DNA of 64,000 nt from Sulfuriferula sp. (GTDB taxonomy: Bacteria > Pseudomonadota > Gammaproteobacteria > Burkholderiales > Sulfuriferulaceae), in contig JARLJL010000015.1 in NCBI GenBank assembly GCA_031291235.1, positions 62,001 through 126,000 of the forward strand. Direction: 5' to 3'. The notes under the pieces were generated by a model, which worked only from the letters and a program-made list of their open reading frames with translations, did no database searches and had not been told where the DNA came from. Numbering within the stretch: position 1 is the stretch's first letter; each line of letters starts with the position of its first letter. The position numbers were made by a program, and so were the translations under genes. Positions 25,967-33,742 of the stretch are shown piece after piece.

Positions 25967-26474
25967 TGTTATTCTCCAATTGGGGAACTTCTTTCACTTC
26001 CCGCATCTCGACGTCAATTACATTGGGATCAGGATCACCCCAACAGGGTGGCATGTCAACGTAGTTGCCCAGTCCCACTTGAGCCGCCGTCACGTGGTGT
26101 GGATTGTTGAACTCGTTCTTCTCGACGTACGGTCCGACCTCATCGGGCATTCGCTCCACACGACTGTATGCGCTAATGGCGGCGATCAATACCGGGTCCA
26201 AACCAGGTTCCTTGGTAAAGTCCTTGATATCGTCGACGGTGTAGAACTTCTTCCAGTACTCATCGACGTGGGCGCAGTGCAGCACTGATGTCTCATCAGG
26301 TAACCAGTAGATCGGCTTGATTAATCCACGACCGACGTTCAACTTACCATCAATGGTTTTTTTGCCATCGATTTGGAAATCGGTAATCTGAAACTCACCA
26401 GTTTTTCTTCGATAGGTGAAGAACCGTCGTACCCACGAATAGATGTGCGCATCATGCAACTCAATCGACGCCAT
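25893..26474 (-). CDS. Unknown protein, 193 aa
   Basis: From ATG 26474 (MASIELHDAHIYSW) this is a 193-aa protein; the frame runs open upstream through the neighbouring gene but that part reads as out-of-frame coding sequence. It carries HDAH and an aromatic basic stretch (WVRRFFTYRRK), with a highly acidic, probably disordered C-terminus ending GDDPDVLGTERKD. Overlaps occur at both ends. Function unknown. Confidence 0.6.
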   Translation of the reverse strand: MASIELHDAHIYSWVRRFFTYRRKTGEFQITDFQIDGKKTIDGKLNVGRGLIKPIYWLPDETSVLHCAHVDEYWKKFYTVDDIKDFTKEPGLDPVLIAAISAYSRVERMPDEVGPYVEKNEFNNPHHVTAAQVGLGNYVDMPPCWGDPDPNVIDVEMREVKEVPQLENNNGTAERTDKIRGDDPDVLGTERKD

Positions 26475-26676
26475 ACCACGGCTCAAAACTGTCAGGTGTG
26501 TCATGCAAACATCCCGTTGGATAAATTCGGCGTGGCTCGATGAATGTGAGGTCGCGCTCCCAGTATTGTTTCCACTTCCAGTCCAGCACATGCGCGCTGT
26601 GAGGTGTGCAGTATTCGCCCGGCGCAATAGGGAGTTGGATGTTGACGATACGTTTCGGATCTAATTGTTCCACCAC
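26461..26676 (-). CDS. Unknown small protein, 71 aa
   Basis: A 71-aa protein starting at GTG with GGGGAGGAA upstream, overlapping the end of the signal-peptide gene by 16 bases. It holds a W/H/C-rich central part (YCTPHSAHVLDWKWKQYW). No family recognised. It is similar in size and aromatic composition to other proteins of this cluster. Confidence 0.55.
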   Translation of the reverse strand: MVEQLDPKRIVNIQLPIAPGEYCTPHSAHVLDWKWKQYWERDLTFIEPRRIYPTGCLHDTPDSFEPWYGVD

Positions 26677-26879
26677 TTCCTCCCCTTACCGTTTCCGCCC
26701 CGTTTGCCACGACCGAAATCATGTCGCGAATTTGCATTCTTGAAGATGGGCGTGTCGTCTTCGGGTTCACGACGACGCATCTCAACGGTGCTATTTTTAC
26801 CTGCTGCGGTACCTGAAGAAGCAAGCACGGCCATGGCTGCCAGGGCAGCTAATTTGTTAGTAAGGATTCTTCGCGTCAT
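26661..26879 (-). CDS. Small exported protein with basic tail
   Basis: From ATG 26879 a 72-aa protein. Residues 1-26 look like a Sec signal peptide: MTRRILTNK, then LAALAAMAVLASSGTAAG, with an AxA-like cleavage zone (TAA-G). The mature part is about 45 residues, very basic and glycine-rich at the end (GRGKRGGNGKGRKWWNN). Secretion to the periplasm is inferred. An exported cationic peptide could act on the envelope or outer surface. The start is chosen because the longer frame begins with an unrelated 13-residue extension and AGAGG lies upstream of this ATG. Confidence 0.65.
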   Translation of the reverse strand: MTRRILTNKLAALAAMAVLASSGTAAGKNSTVEMRRREPEDDTPIFKNANSRHDFGRGKRGGNGKGRKWWNN

Positions 26880-26920
26880 TATGTTATAGCCTCTTATCTT
26901 CTCGCTTGGATACGACATCC

Positions 26921-28030
26921 ATGTACAGCTTATTCAATTTCATGCCAGAGACGTTGAGCGCTGTTACGAAGGTTTCTGGATGGAGTAACCTTCAAGCAGG
27001 GCTGCAACGCAATCTGAACACCGTGATGCAGTACTATCGCACGCATCCGATGGCTGTCGAAAGCGACCACCTCTTGGTGCGACTGCTCCAGTCCATTGAT
27101 ATCCCGCTGTCACAAAACCCTGAGCGCTACCAGGACAATGTGCAGGCTATGTCATTGAATCTATCAATGGCATTAAAAATGACTTCGTCCATCTACCGAG
27201 GTCAGATTTTCTCAGGGACGTTTTACGGCCCTGAGTGTCCCGAGATTCTTATCGCGGACAACGACGATTTTGATGTTGATGATGCGACCAAAAACTGGGT
27301 GGAGCAAGTACCGGTTCGCGTGTTGCGTCATCCGATTACGGACCTCGGTTTAAAATTACCTAATGGCCGTGACAACTCGACGGATTCAGGCATTGCAGTC
27401 TTGGTGATTAACATCGCCTTGCTCGCTTGCATGTACCGTGCGTTTCGTCTGGCTGAAGTGGAACGCTGTGCTGAGTTTCAGGAAGGGGAACAGCGCAGTA
27501 TCATGCAGTTCATCCACATGTTCGTGTTGCCTAACATCATGCCGTCCCATTTGGATCATGTCCTCTTTAACCGGCTGCATCATCTGGCAATGGGTGCGCC
27601 GATTGGAGAGGCGAGACGCGCACATTCATTTCCACTGATCGACTGGACCCAAAAGCTGGATCACGTGGATGATTTGTTGTTGGAAGTATTGGAAAAGACG
27701 GGTAAGGACTTTCGCGGCATCATGCGCGAAATCCCGTGTGTCAGCGTACCAAACGTAGATGCATTAATGCGTGTTCCGGATATGGCTCCGACCCAGCAAG
27801 TCGTGTGGAGTTTGAGCATTGCCCGGCTCCCTATACTGGACTTCTTAATGCGAGTCAGCAAGGGTGGTGCGAGTAACCGCAATCGTCAGGAGGTGAACTA
27901 CGTCCTGCATCAGATCCGCAGTTATCGCCGCAACAGCATGATGAAGGTCTTGCCACCAGACGTCTTGGCTGACGTTCAGTTTGACATCAGTCAGATTGAA
28001 GCGCAGGTTGTCGATGTCAATGGTCGGTAG
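26921..28030 (+). CDS. Unknown protein, 369 aa, lone plus-strand unit
   Basis: A 369-aa protein divergently transcribed from the accessory cluster and closed by a strong terminator. ATG 26921 (MYSLFNFMPETL) is used; a TTG 15 bases upstream is possible, and neither has a strong ribosome site. It is largely helical, with one hydrophobic stretch (SGIAVLVINIALLACMYRAF, about 160-180) that could be a single membrane span or buried helix. No family recognised. The three lone plus-strand genes at 9, 27 and 38 kb may share a regulon, but only two have a matching promoter box. Confidence 0.75.
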   Translation: MYSLFNFMPETLSAVTKVSGWSNLQAGLQRNLNTVMQYYRTHPMAVESDHLLVRLLQSIDIPLSQNPERYQDNVQAMSLNLSMALKMTSSIYRGQIFSGTFYGPECPEILIADNDDFDVDDATKNWVEQVPVRVLRHPITDLGLKLPNGRDNSTDSGIAVLVINIALLACMYRAFRLAEVERCAEFQEGEQRSIMQFIHMFVLPNIMPSHLDHVLFNRLHHLAMGAPIGEARRAHSFPLIDWTQKLDHVDDLLLEVLEKTGKDFRGIMREIPCVSVPNVDALMRVPDMAPTQQVVWSLSIARLPILDFLMRVSKGGASNRNRQEVNYVLHQIRSYRRNSMMKVLPPDVLADVQFDISQIEAQVVDVNGR

Positions 28031-28044
28031 TTGAGAGCATATTG

Positions 28045-28075
28045 GCCCAGGGTTTCCCCTGGGCTTTATGCCGTC
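28045..28075. terminator. Intrinsic terminator with TTTATGCCGTC element
   Basis: GCCCAGGG/CCCTGGGC stem (28045-28052 with 28057-28064), loop TTTC, then TTTATGCCGTC. The stem is identical to that of the 1.5-kb terminator. It lies between convergent genes. Confidence 0.9.
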
Positions 28076-28084
28076 AAGCAACAA

Positions 28085-28231
28085 CTAGATGCGAAGTACC
28101 GGGAGCGGTCGAGCACTCAACGGAGTTTCCCAACCACGCGGACTGACCTGAGTGTCCCCCATGAGTTGCCGTTGGGCTTGCTCCCGAAGAATGGTCGACA
28201 GGGAACGATAAGCGAGCACGGTGGTCTTCAT
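28085..28231 (-). CDS. Small protein, 48 aa
   Basis: An ORF with GAGGAGAAGGACC directly before its ATG, one of the best ribosome sites in the area. The peptide starts MKTTVLAYRSLSTILREQ and ends PLPVLRI; it is basic and partly helical. It sits between the 55-aa membrane-protein gene and the terminator at 28045, which serves as its end. The opening MKT and size are like its neighbour, but no homology is visible. Function unknown. Confidence 0.6.
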   Translation of the reverse strand: MKTTVLAYRSLSTILREQAQRQLMGDTQVSPRGWETPLSARPLPVLRI

Positions 28232-28264
28232 GGTCCTTCTCCTCGTTGTAGTGCGAATGCTGAA

Positions 28265-28432
28265 TCAGCTTCCGGAAGTGCTGTCCTTGGACACCACGGT
28301 CTTGACGTTATCTTCGACGTTGGTCACCACGTCGTTGACCTGGGTGGAAGCTTTCTTGAACCACGGCCCGTAGCGCACCGCGAGAACGCAGGCGATAACA
28401 AAACCCACGCCAAGTAGGATAATGGTCTTCAT
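28265..28432 (-). CDS. Small membrane protein, 55 aa
   Basis: An ORF with AAAAGGGATTAGC before the ATG. Residues 2-19 form a membrane span (KTIILLGVGFVIACVLAV); the rest is a polar helix with repeated valines (VNDVVTNVEDNVKTVV), which looks coiled-coil-like. The pattern fits a small inner-membrane-anchored protein. It is followed closely by the 48-aa gene. Several such one-span proteins lie in this part of the genome (28834, 29166, 23222). Confidence 0.65.
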   Translation of the reverse strand: MKTIILLGVGFVIACVLAVRYGPWFKKASTQVNDVVTNVEDNVKTVVSKDSTSGS

Positions 28433-28493
28433 GCTAATCCCTTTTAGGGGTTTGGAATTAAGGTGAATCGGTTTGACTCACCTCATATTCTTT

Positions 28494-28904
28494 CTACCCT
28501 AAACGGTTCGTGATGAGTTCCGCCAGCACAGCAGGTGCAACCGCATAACCGTGAATCCAGTAGTACGCCCGCTCCCAATCGAGATTGTCGGGAACAGACA
28601 GATACGGATTCTCCTTAAGAGACTTACCGGCTCGCTGCGCCGCCACACCTTCCTGAATCAGCGCTTCGACTGCCTGTTTGCCCGGACCGTGATGTTCCAC
28701 CAACACAACACTCGGCTTGGTCGCTTCGATTTCAGCGATCCAATCCGCATGGGTCAGGTTCTTCTCGGCTTGCGCATCTTCCGGATCAGCCCAACGGTAC
28801 GGCACGCCCAGTGACTTGAGCGTGAGTTCGATTTCACCGAGGATTGCTGACTTGCCGCAGCCGACGGGTCCGCTTGCGGTAATTGCGATTTCTTTCTGGG
28901 ACAT
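28494..28904 (-). CDS. Small P-loop protein
   Basis: A 136-aa protein with a clear Walker A motif GPVGCGKS (12-19) at the start of a beta-P-loop-alpha unit, and a second strand PSVVLVEHH (about 64-72) in the Walker B position, ending in E/H rather than D/E. It is too short for a full kinase or AAA domain but fits a minimal nucleotide-binding fold. AAGGAATAAGG precedes the ATG. It overlaps the upstream membrane gene by 71 bases. Substrate unknown. Confidence 0.7.
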   Translation of the reverse strand: MSQKEIAITASGPVGCGKSAILGEIELTLKSLGVPYRWADPEDAQAEKNLTHADWIAEIEATKPSVVLVEHHGPGKQAVEALIQEGVAAQRAGKSLKENPYLSVPDNLDWERAYYWIHGYAVAPAVLAELITNRLG

Positions 28905-29169
28905 AGACCTTATTCCTTCTTCTTCGAATTAATCGTACTAAACGAGGTGAGAAGCTGTACCCGACTTCATCCGGTGAAACAATCACGCTCGGAAAGAAAC
29001 TCTCCGTGAACAGATCGTTTTGATGTTCGGCTTGCTTGTTGTACTGCGGCGTGTACCAGACTTTGTTTCTATTGCGGCGCAGTTTCCAACTATCGTACAC
29101 CTCATGCAAATACGCCAATAACGCAATAGCTATCACTACGATAATTCCGATCTTGATTTCATGGCTCAT
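28834..29169 (-). CDS. Membrane protein with very basic tail
   Basis: A 111-aa protein: a hydrophobic span at residues 6-20 (KIGIIVVIAIALLAYL), a polar middle, then an arginine-rich C-terminus (RRRRNKVYVPERNRNYRKRTRRLRQ). The basic tail is encoded in the overlap with the P-loop gene, so part of its charge could be a by-product of frame overlap. The start ATG overlaps the stop of the gene at 29166 (ATGA). Confidence 0.6.
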   Translation of the reverse strand: MSHEIKIGIIVVIAIALLAYLHEVYDSWKLRRNRNKVWYTPQYNKQAEHQNDLFTESFFPSVIVSPDEVGYSFSPRLVRLIRRRRNKVYVPERNRNYRKRTRRLRQVSNPR

Positions 29170-29384
29170 TTCTTGTTCTTCTCCGCAATCTCCTGTATTT
29201 TCCAGTAAGGAGTATTGGCGTCAGTCCCCGGTGTTCTCCGGGGAGGCCGAGGCGTTTTTCGACGTTCGTAGTACCCCGGTGGGGGAGGAGGAATCCGGGA
29301 GATGGGGCGACAGAATAACACCCCGACTCCCAGTACAACTAAGACTGCCAGCAACCCAAGTTGAGCCGCATGCATGAAGTCCAT
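29166..29384 (-). CDS. Small proline-rich membrane protein
   Basis: A 72-aa protein with a span at residues 6-25 (AAQLGLLAVLVVLGVGVLFC), followed by a proline-rich region (RIPPPPPGYYERRKTPRPP). It starts within the stop codon of the DNA polymerase gene (TAATG), so it is coupled to it. One span plus a proline-rich stretch is seen in some phage spanin- or holin-like proteins, but no lipobox or partner is identified. Confidence 0.6.
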   Translation of the reverse strand: MDFMHAAQLGLLAVLVVLGVGVLFCRPISRIPPPPPGYYERRKTPRPPRRTPGTDANTPYWKIQEIAEKNKK

Positions 29385-31594
29385 TAGTAGTAGTCCAAGA
29401 AGAGTTTAGTCCGCTTGTCATCCAGCATGTAGATACCGAACGACTCCATGATTTTGTAAAACACAGCGGTCGAGTCTGCAATCATGTTGCGTACGTCCAC
29501 GACTTTGAGCAACTCTTTCGGGATGCCGTGCGATTGGATGATCTGTTCCGGCAACATCACCATGCCCAGATACTTCTTGTCGTACTTGGTCATCCACAAC
29601 CGCAGTCGGTCCGCCAGCGCTTTGTTCTCCATCCCTTCAATCCAGGCTCGTGTCTTGGTCGGCGTATCGAGATCCGACGACAACTTCAAACACGTGTACG
29701 GCGGTGCTGGCGTATCGCCGTAGTCTGGAGCAAACACATCCTGCCAGAGCGTGTAGAACCGATAAGGTGTGCGACCAACGTACTTGAGTTCTGGCTCTTG
29801 CGAACCATCTTCCATTTCCTTACGCTTGTACGCATCCAGGCCGTTCACCCGGCCAAACCGGAAGAAGTCATGGGAGCCGCCCGTAATGGATTCGTGGATC
29901 ATCCGCTCCAGATCTGCCACCTGTTTCAACGAACCCTTCAGGTCGATCAACTGACCTTGCATGATCCGATCCATGGTGCCGACCATCATGTCCTTCGCCA
30001 GACCCATGATGTATTTCGACACGTTGGAGTTCTTCAAGTGCACGCCCTTGATTTCCTCCTTCATCTTCTTGTACACGTTGCCTTCTGAGCACGAGATGTA
30101 CGCAAAGTAATGCTTCGCTTCCTGAGTCGGCACGAACACGTCGAACTTGAACTCGTTCTTCATCGCGATCATGAACATCATGTCTTCATCCGCACCCAGG
30201 TTCGCCGACATCTTGGCGAGCACGTGTGTGATGGAGGCCGAAGCCAGATTGATCATCGACGACGACAGATTGTTCTCGGGGTCCGAGAAGCCAATCCGAC
30301 CAAACATCCATTCCACCCATTCCTGAGCAGTAAAGATGGTCGAGTCCGTATCCGACATCAAAGCGGTATGGCGAATCGATTCCGGGAAGTACGCCATCGA
30401 AGCCGGGACGTTATCCGAGACGAACATCGTCTTGATCATGTCGCCGTATTCGATCGTGGTGTTGTAGATGTTCTCGATCGTCGACGCCACAATGCCTGCT
30501 GCATTCTCCGGAGCCGCGACCCACTCACCCTTGTCTTCCTTACCGCCCTTGACCAGTTCTGCTGCCGTGAAACCCTTGGACACATGCGAACAGATCTGCA
30601 TGGCCAAGTTACGCTGGTCTTCGAAACAGTTGCCGAACACGCTGGCTGGGTCCGGATGAATTACATCCATGCGGAACGAATACTGTTCCAGGAACTTGCG
30701 CATCAATTTGTCGTTGAATTTGCGCATGTGGTACATGTCGCCAGTGTACACAAAGGCGGCACGTTGTACCGGAGTCAACTTACGTGCGTACTCCAGCAGA
30801 CGCTCAAAGAACGGCTCGTTACGCCAGTAGTGATCGGTCGAATAGTGAATCACCTGCATCATCTCTTCCGGCGTCGGCAGATGCATCTCGTACTTCGTGA
30901 GCACTGCTTCCAAAGCCGGATAGTCCGTGTGACGGATAATCGAGGTGATGTTGTTCGTGACAATCATCGGGGCCCAGTAATGCCGGTTACCCGCGAGGAA
31001 CTTTTCGTTGTTCGCGTTACCGTACCCTGAGGTCGACCGACACGTCGAGGTGAGGGTCGAGTGAGCAGTCTTGTTCCACAGCGGCGTGGAGGTGGAGTTG
31101 TGACCGCCAGAGAGTGAGTTGTTCTTCTGTTTGGCGTTAGTCTGCTCGCCTTTCTTGAACGCGTACTTGACCCAGTCTTCCGCCATTTCAGCGGCGTACA
31201 TTTCCTTCTTGGCTTTGTTTCGACGCTTCTTGCCTTGCGCAATGTACGTTGCGAACAACGACTTCTTTTTCTTCGGGTGGTAGTAGGTCGTGAACGTCGG
31301 TGCAATAATGTCCTTCTCTTGAATCGACGTCGACAGGTACCAGTACAGGCCGCCCGTCTTTTCGTTCCGATCGCCATGATCGTTACGTTCCAGATACTTG
31401 ATCTCCGGATCTTTGAAAGCGTACTTGCCACCAGGCTTCACCTGATCGCGCACCCAGTTAAAGGCTTCGTGATACGGCACGCCTTCCATCGTCGACAGAT
31501 AGACGGCTGCCTGATCGATATAATGCTTCAGGACATCGATGTCACGCTTGTACTCTTTAACTGGTAAGACAAAAGGATTGATACGTTGTTCCAC
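29384..31594 (-). CDS. Family-B DNA polymerase, C-terminal (palm/thumb) part
   Basis: A 736-aa protein. Motif C of family-B polymerases is clear at SDTDST (414-419), with the two catalytic aspartates. A motif B-like helix lies near 151-166 (QTNAKQKNNSLSGGHN, compare KxxxNSxYG). Motif A (DxxSLYPS) and the 3'-5' exonuclease are absent, so this looks like the second half of a split polymerase; the spacing between motifs B and C (about 250 residues) is unusually long, so an insertion is present. Divergent, partly split family-B polymerases are known in phiKZ-like phages (I recall phiKZ gp44). It is a single long gene followed by the membrane trio. Confidence 0.8.
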   Translation of the reverse strand: MEQRINPFVLPVKEYKRDIDVLKHYIDQAAVYLSTMEGVPYHEAFNWVRDQVKPGGKYAFKDPEIKYLERNDHGDRNEKTGGLYWYLSTSIQEKDIIAPTFTTYYHPKKKKSLFATYIAQGKKRRNKAKKEMYAAEMAEDWVKYAFKKGEQTNAKQKNNSLSGGHNSTSTPLWNKTAHSTLTSTCRSTSGYGNANNEKFLAGNRHYWAPMIVTNNITSIIRHTDYPALEAVLTKYEMHLPTPEEMMQVIHYSTDHYWRNEPFFERLLEYARKLTPVQRAAFVYTGDMYHMRKFNDKLMRKFLEQYSFRMDVIHPDPASVFGNCFEDQRNLAMQICSHVSKGFTAAELVKGGKEDKGEWVAAPENAAGIVASTIENIYNTTIEYGDMIKTMFVSDNVPASMAYFPESIRHTALMSDTDSTIFTAQEWVEWMFGRIGFSDPENNLSSSMINLASASITHVLAKMSANLGADEDMMFMIAMKNEFKFDVFVPTQEAKHYFAYISCSEGNVYKKMKEEIKGVHLKNSNVSKYIMGLAKDMMVGTMDRIMQGQLIDLKGSLKQVADLERMIHESITGGSHDFFRFGRVNGLDAYKRKEMEDGSQEPELKYVGRTPYRFYTLWQDVFAPDYGDTPAPPYTCLKLSSDLDTPTKTRAWIEGMENKALADRLRLWMTKYDKKYLGMVMLPEQIIQSHGIPKELLKVVDVRNMIADSTAVFYKIMESFGIYMLDDKRTKLFLDYY

Positions 31595-31599
31595 TTGTT

Positions 31600-31997
31600 A
31601 CTCCCGATAGCCTACGTTCAAACTATCTAAGCACCCACAAAAAAATCATTCCCCAACGAGTCAAGGGAAAAAAAGGAGGACCCGAAGGTCCTCCGAACAA
31701 AATGAACAGCGAAACCACAACGTACAACGACAAACAGGTGTCGGTGCCAGGTCTCTTACGAAGGTTGGTGAGTGAGACCAGCCCAGTAAGTGTGAGCCCG
31801 CGTTAAGGAGGACGCAAGCACACAACGACCCGGCCCGACGGGACCAGCATGACACTCCCAAGGTGGTACCCTCCACCTCAAGTTCTCGTTACTCTCCCCG
31901 TCGCCACACGCGCAGGGATTGAACAAGCAATCCGGATTTGTCATCACCCTTACCTTCTCTTCACATGATGATCCGAGGGGTAAAAAACTATTCCGAA
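31600..31997 (-). ncRNA. Candidate structured non-coding RNA
   Basis: A 400-bp block with no convincing ORF between the gene ending at 31998 and the polymerase start. On the minus strand it shows several hairpins: GGATTG/CAATCC, AGGTGG/CCACCT, GGTCTC/GAGACC, and a terminal UUCG-capped terminator at 31675-31694. Transcription from the upstream gene or its own promoter would end there, giving an RNA of up to about 320 nt. It could be an extended 3' UTR or an independent RNA. I recognise no known RNA family. Confidence 0.5.
31668..31694 (-). terminator. Strong intrinsic terminator (UUCG loop)
   Basis: GGAGGACC/GGTCCTCC (31687-31694 with 31675-31682), loop TTCG on the minus strand, then TTTTTTT. 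It is one of the strongest terminators in the window. Confidence 0.95.
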
Positions 31998-32402
31998 TCA
32001 CACGACCGTAAACTGGAGATCGTTCAGGCCCATCTGCACGAGTGCCAGACGTACCCGATCTTGCCATTGCGCCGGATCGATGTTGCCGATCAGCACTTGC
32101 AGGTTCTGTGCCTGGATCAGCTGCACGCTGGAATCATCAATCCAGGGAATCGCGATCGCTTGATACACACCGCTTTGCATCTTCAAGCGCAGGTACGTGT
32201 ACTTGGTCGGGTCCGAGGGCGTGCCGGGCGGCAGCGACGGATAGACCTGCTGGTTATTGCCGACGACATCGAAACCCAACTGCTGGACGGAACCTGCATC
32301 CATAATGCCTGCAACAACGACATTCTGGTAGTTGGTCCCGAGCAGGTCCGGGGCATAGGTGTTAAAGGAGTACGTGCTCCCGATCTGATAGCTGGTAGTC
32401 AT
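31998..32402 (-). CDS. Small beta-rich protein, possibly virion
   Basis: A 134-aa protein, low in charge and rich in beta-type residues (SYQIGSTYSFNTYAPDLLG, YTYLRLKMQSGVYQAIAIPW). Its composition is like that of the proteins at 17888 and 51203 and suggests a capsid, neck or tail accessory protein; no family is recognised. It is followed by the structured non-coding block. Confidence 0.7.
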   Translation of the reverse strand: MTTSYQIGSTYSFNTYAPDLLGTNYQNVVVAGIMDAGSVQQLGFDVVGNNQQVYPSLPPGTPSDPTKYTYLRLKMQSGVYQAIAIPWIDDSSVQLIQAQNLQVLIGNIDPAQWQDRVRLALVQMGLNDLQFTVV

Positions 32403-32431
32403 GGTTGCTCGGCCGATGGTGAAAACGAGTC

Positions 32432-32839
32432 CTAGTACGGCAGCAAGAAGAACGCCGCGTCATTCCGGATGAGTTCCGAAAACAGGTAGGGAAACTCCCC
32501 ACGATGCTTCGGTGACTCGAACACCCCAAGCTCGATCAGACGCTTGTGGAATTCACTCCCCAGATTGAAGATGGCGCTCTTCAGCAAATGCTGCCGCTCA
32601 AGAGACTGAAGAAAATGCTTGCTCGCTATACCATCAAAGTTGGGCAACCGACGAATTTCCGTCAAAGTCTTTTCCCGGTCGGGCGTATCCACCACATCCG
32701 AGATCTGATTAATGATTTCCCGCACATCTGAATCCTTCACCGACAACGGCAGCAGTTCCCGATGGAAATTCTCCACAAGGTCTGCTGTCGGGACGATGAG
32801 ATACTTCGGCATGGTGTCAACTAGAACCAGTTCATTCAT
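32432..32839 (-). CDS. Unknown protein of the 32-36 kb cluster (paralogue-like)
   Basis: A 135-aa protein whose C-terminal third (LGSEFHKRLIELGVFESPKH, then RGEFPYLFSELI) resembles the end of the protein at 33233 (GLKMKEHLLDLLAYRRGHFP, then YSYRTMISDG). ATG overlaps the previous stop (ATGA) with AAGGAG five bases upstream. Function unknown; apparent paralogy and operon structure suggest proteins that work together. Confidence 0.7.
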   Translation of the reverse strand: MNELVLVDTMPKYLIVPTADLVENFHRELLPLSVKDSDVREIINQISDVVDTPDREKTLTEIRRLPNFDGIASKHFLQSLERQHLLKSAIFNLGSEFHKRLIELGVFESPKHRGEFPYLFSELIRNDAAFFLLPY

Positions 32840-33264
32840 TGGATCTCCTTGTCTCGACGACTCGGTCTCCCCAACTTCATCTGGGGTTTGAACTGCACCC
32901 CGTCGAAGTCTGCCGATTCATAGCTCTTCAACACGAGGGCTCCATTAAAGTCCTCATGAAAACAGTAGAGCAAAATCCCATTGCGGTACGCCTGGAACGT
33001 TTGCAACTGGCTGAAGATGTCCTTTCCCATCTCCACAATTGCTCTCACTACGCTGCGTTCGTACCCGAGGTAGCCTCCTTCAACCAGCATGGTGCTGATG
33101 TCATGCCCCAGGATATCCAACTCCATCAGGGCATCGTGTTCTCGTGCCAAGCATTCCATGATGTCCCGGAACACTTCGCCATCTGCAACTGGGAATTGCT
33201 CCACCAGCCAGTTCAGGCGTGCGGCGTCAGTCTCAGTATTGAGGATCAAGTATTGGGGTATCAT
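32836..33264 (-). CDS. Unknown protein of the 32-36 kb cluster
   Basis: A 142-aa protein from ATG 33264 (GAGAGCATCT upstream); the frame is open to 33300 but that part lies inside the previous gene. Its C-terminal half (VEMGKDIFSQLQTFQAYRNG, then ILLYCFHED) follows the same hydrophobic pattern as the proteins at 32432 and 33233: helix, aromatic turn, YxF strand. It ends in a basic tail (RPSRRDKEIQ). Coupled to both neighbours. Confidence 0.7.
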   Translation of the reverse strand: MIPQYLILNTETDAARLNWLVEQFPVADGEVFRDIMECLAREHDALMELDILGHDISTMLVEGGYLGYERSVVRAIVEMGKDIFSQLQTFQAYRNGILLYCFHEDFNGALVLKSYESADFDGVQFKPQMKLGRPSRRDKEIQ

Positions 33265-33742
33265 AGATGCTCTCGTTTTTAGAAAAGAGTAAACATCCAT
33301 CGCTTATCATCGTTCTGTAAGAGTAAGGGAAGTGACCCCTGCGGTATGCCAGCAGATCGAGCAGATGCTCTTTCATCTTTAAGCCGGCAGCCATGAAAAC
33401 TCGTTCAAGCGTGGATTGCGCACCATGGATCTCGCTCAGGGTGTTGTTCTCGAAAAGGGCGTCGCCATACACCATTTCCTGAATCACCTGCACCAAGGTC
33501 CGATCATTGAAATGTGCGTTGGAGTACATCGCATGGAACGGCCGATCAAAGGCATCGACAAGCGTGCGATCCAACGCTGCAACCCCTGCAAAGAACTGCT
33601 GGAAAAACGCATCCCAGTCCACAGTCATAGGGGTGATTAATGTCACGTCCCGCCTAAGCTTCCAAAAGATTTGCTCGAAATCCAGAATTACATGCTCGGG
33701 CATTGAGTTGAACTCCTCCGCTCCGCGCTTATAATACCCCAT
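33233..33742 (-). CDS. Unknown protein of the 32-36 kb cluster (paralogue-like)
   Basis: A 169-aa protein. AGGAGG lies before the ATG, which directly follows the upstream stop. The central part is helical; the C-terminal segment matches the pattern shared with 32432 (helix, then GHFPYSY, then a hydrophobic strand). No catalytic motif. Confidence 0.7.
   Translation of the reverse strand: MGYYKRGAEEFNSMPEHVILDFEQIFWKLRRDVTLITPMTVDWDAFFQQFFAGVAALDRTLVDAFDRPFHAMYSNAHFNDRTLVQVIQEMVYGDALFENNTLSEIHGAQSTLERVFMAAGLKMKEHLLDLLAYRRGHFPYSYRTMISDGCLLFSKNESIYDTPILDPQY

Noticed and set aside
28031-28417. 128-codon plus-strand ORF after the 28045 terminator
   Set aside because: It is antisense to two short minus-strand genes with excellent ribosome sites and begins inside the stop of the preceding gene.
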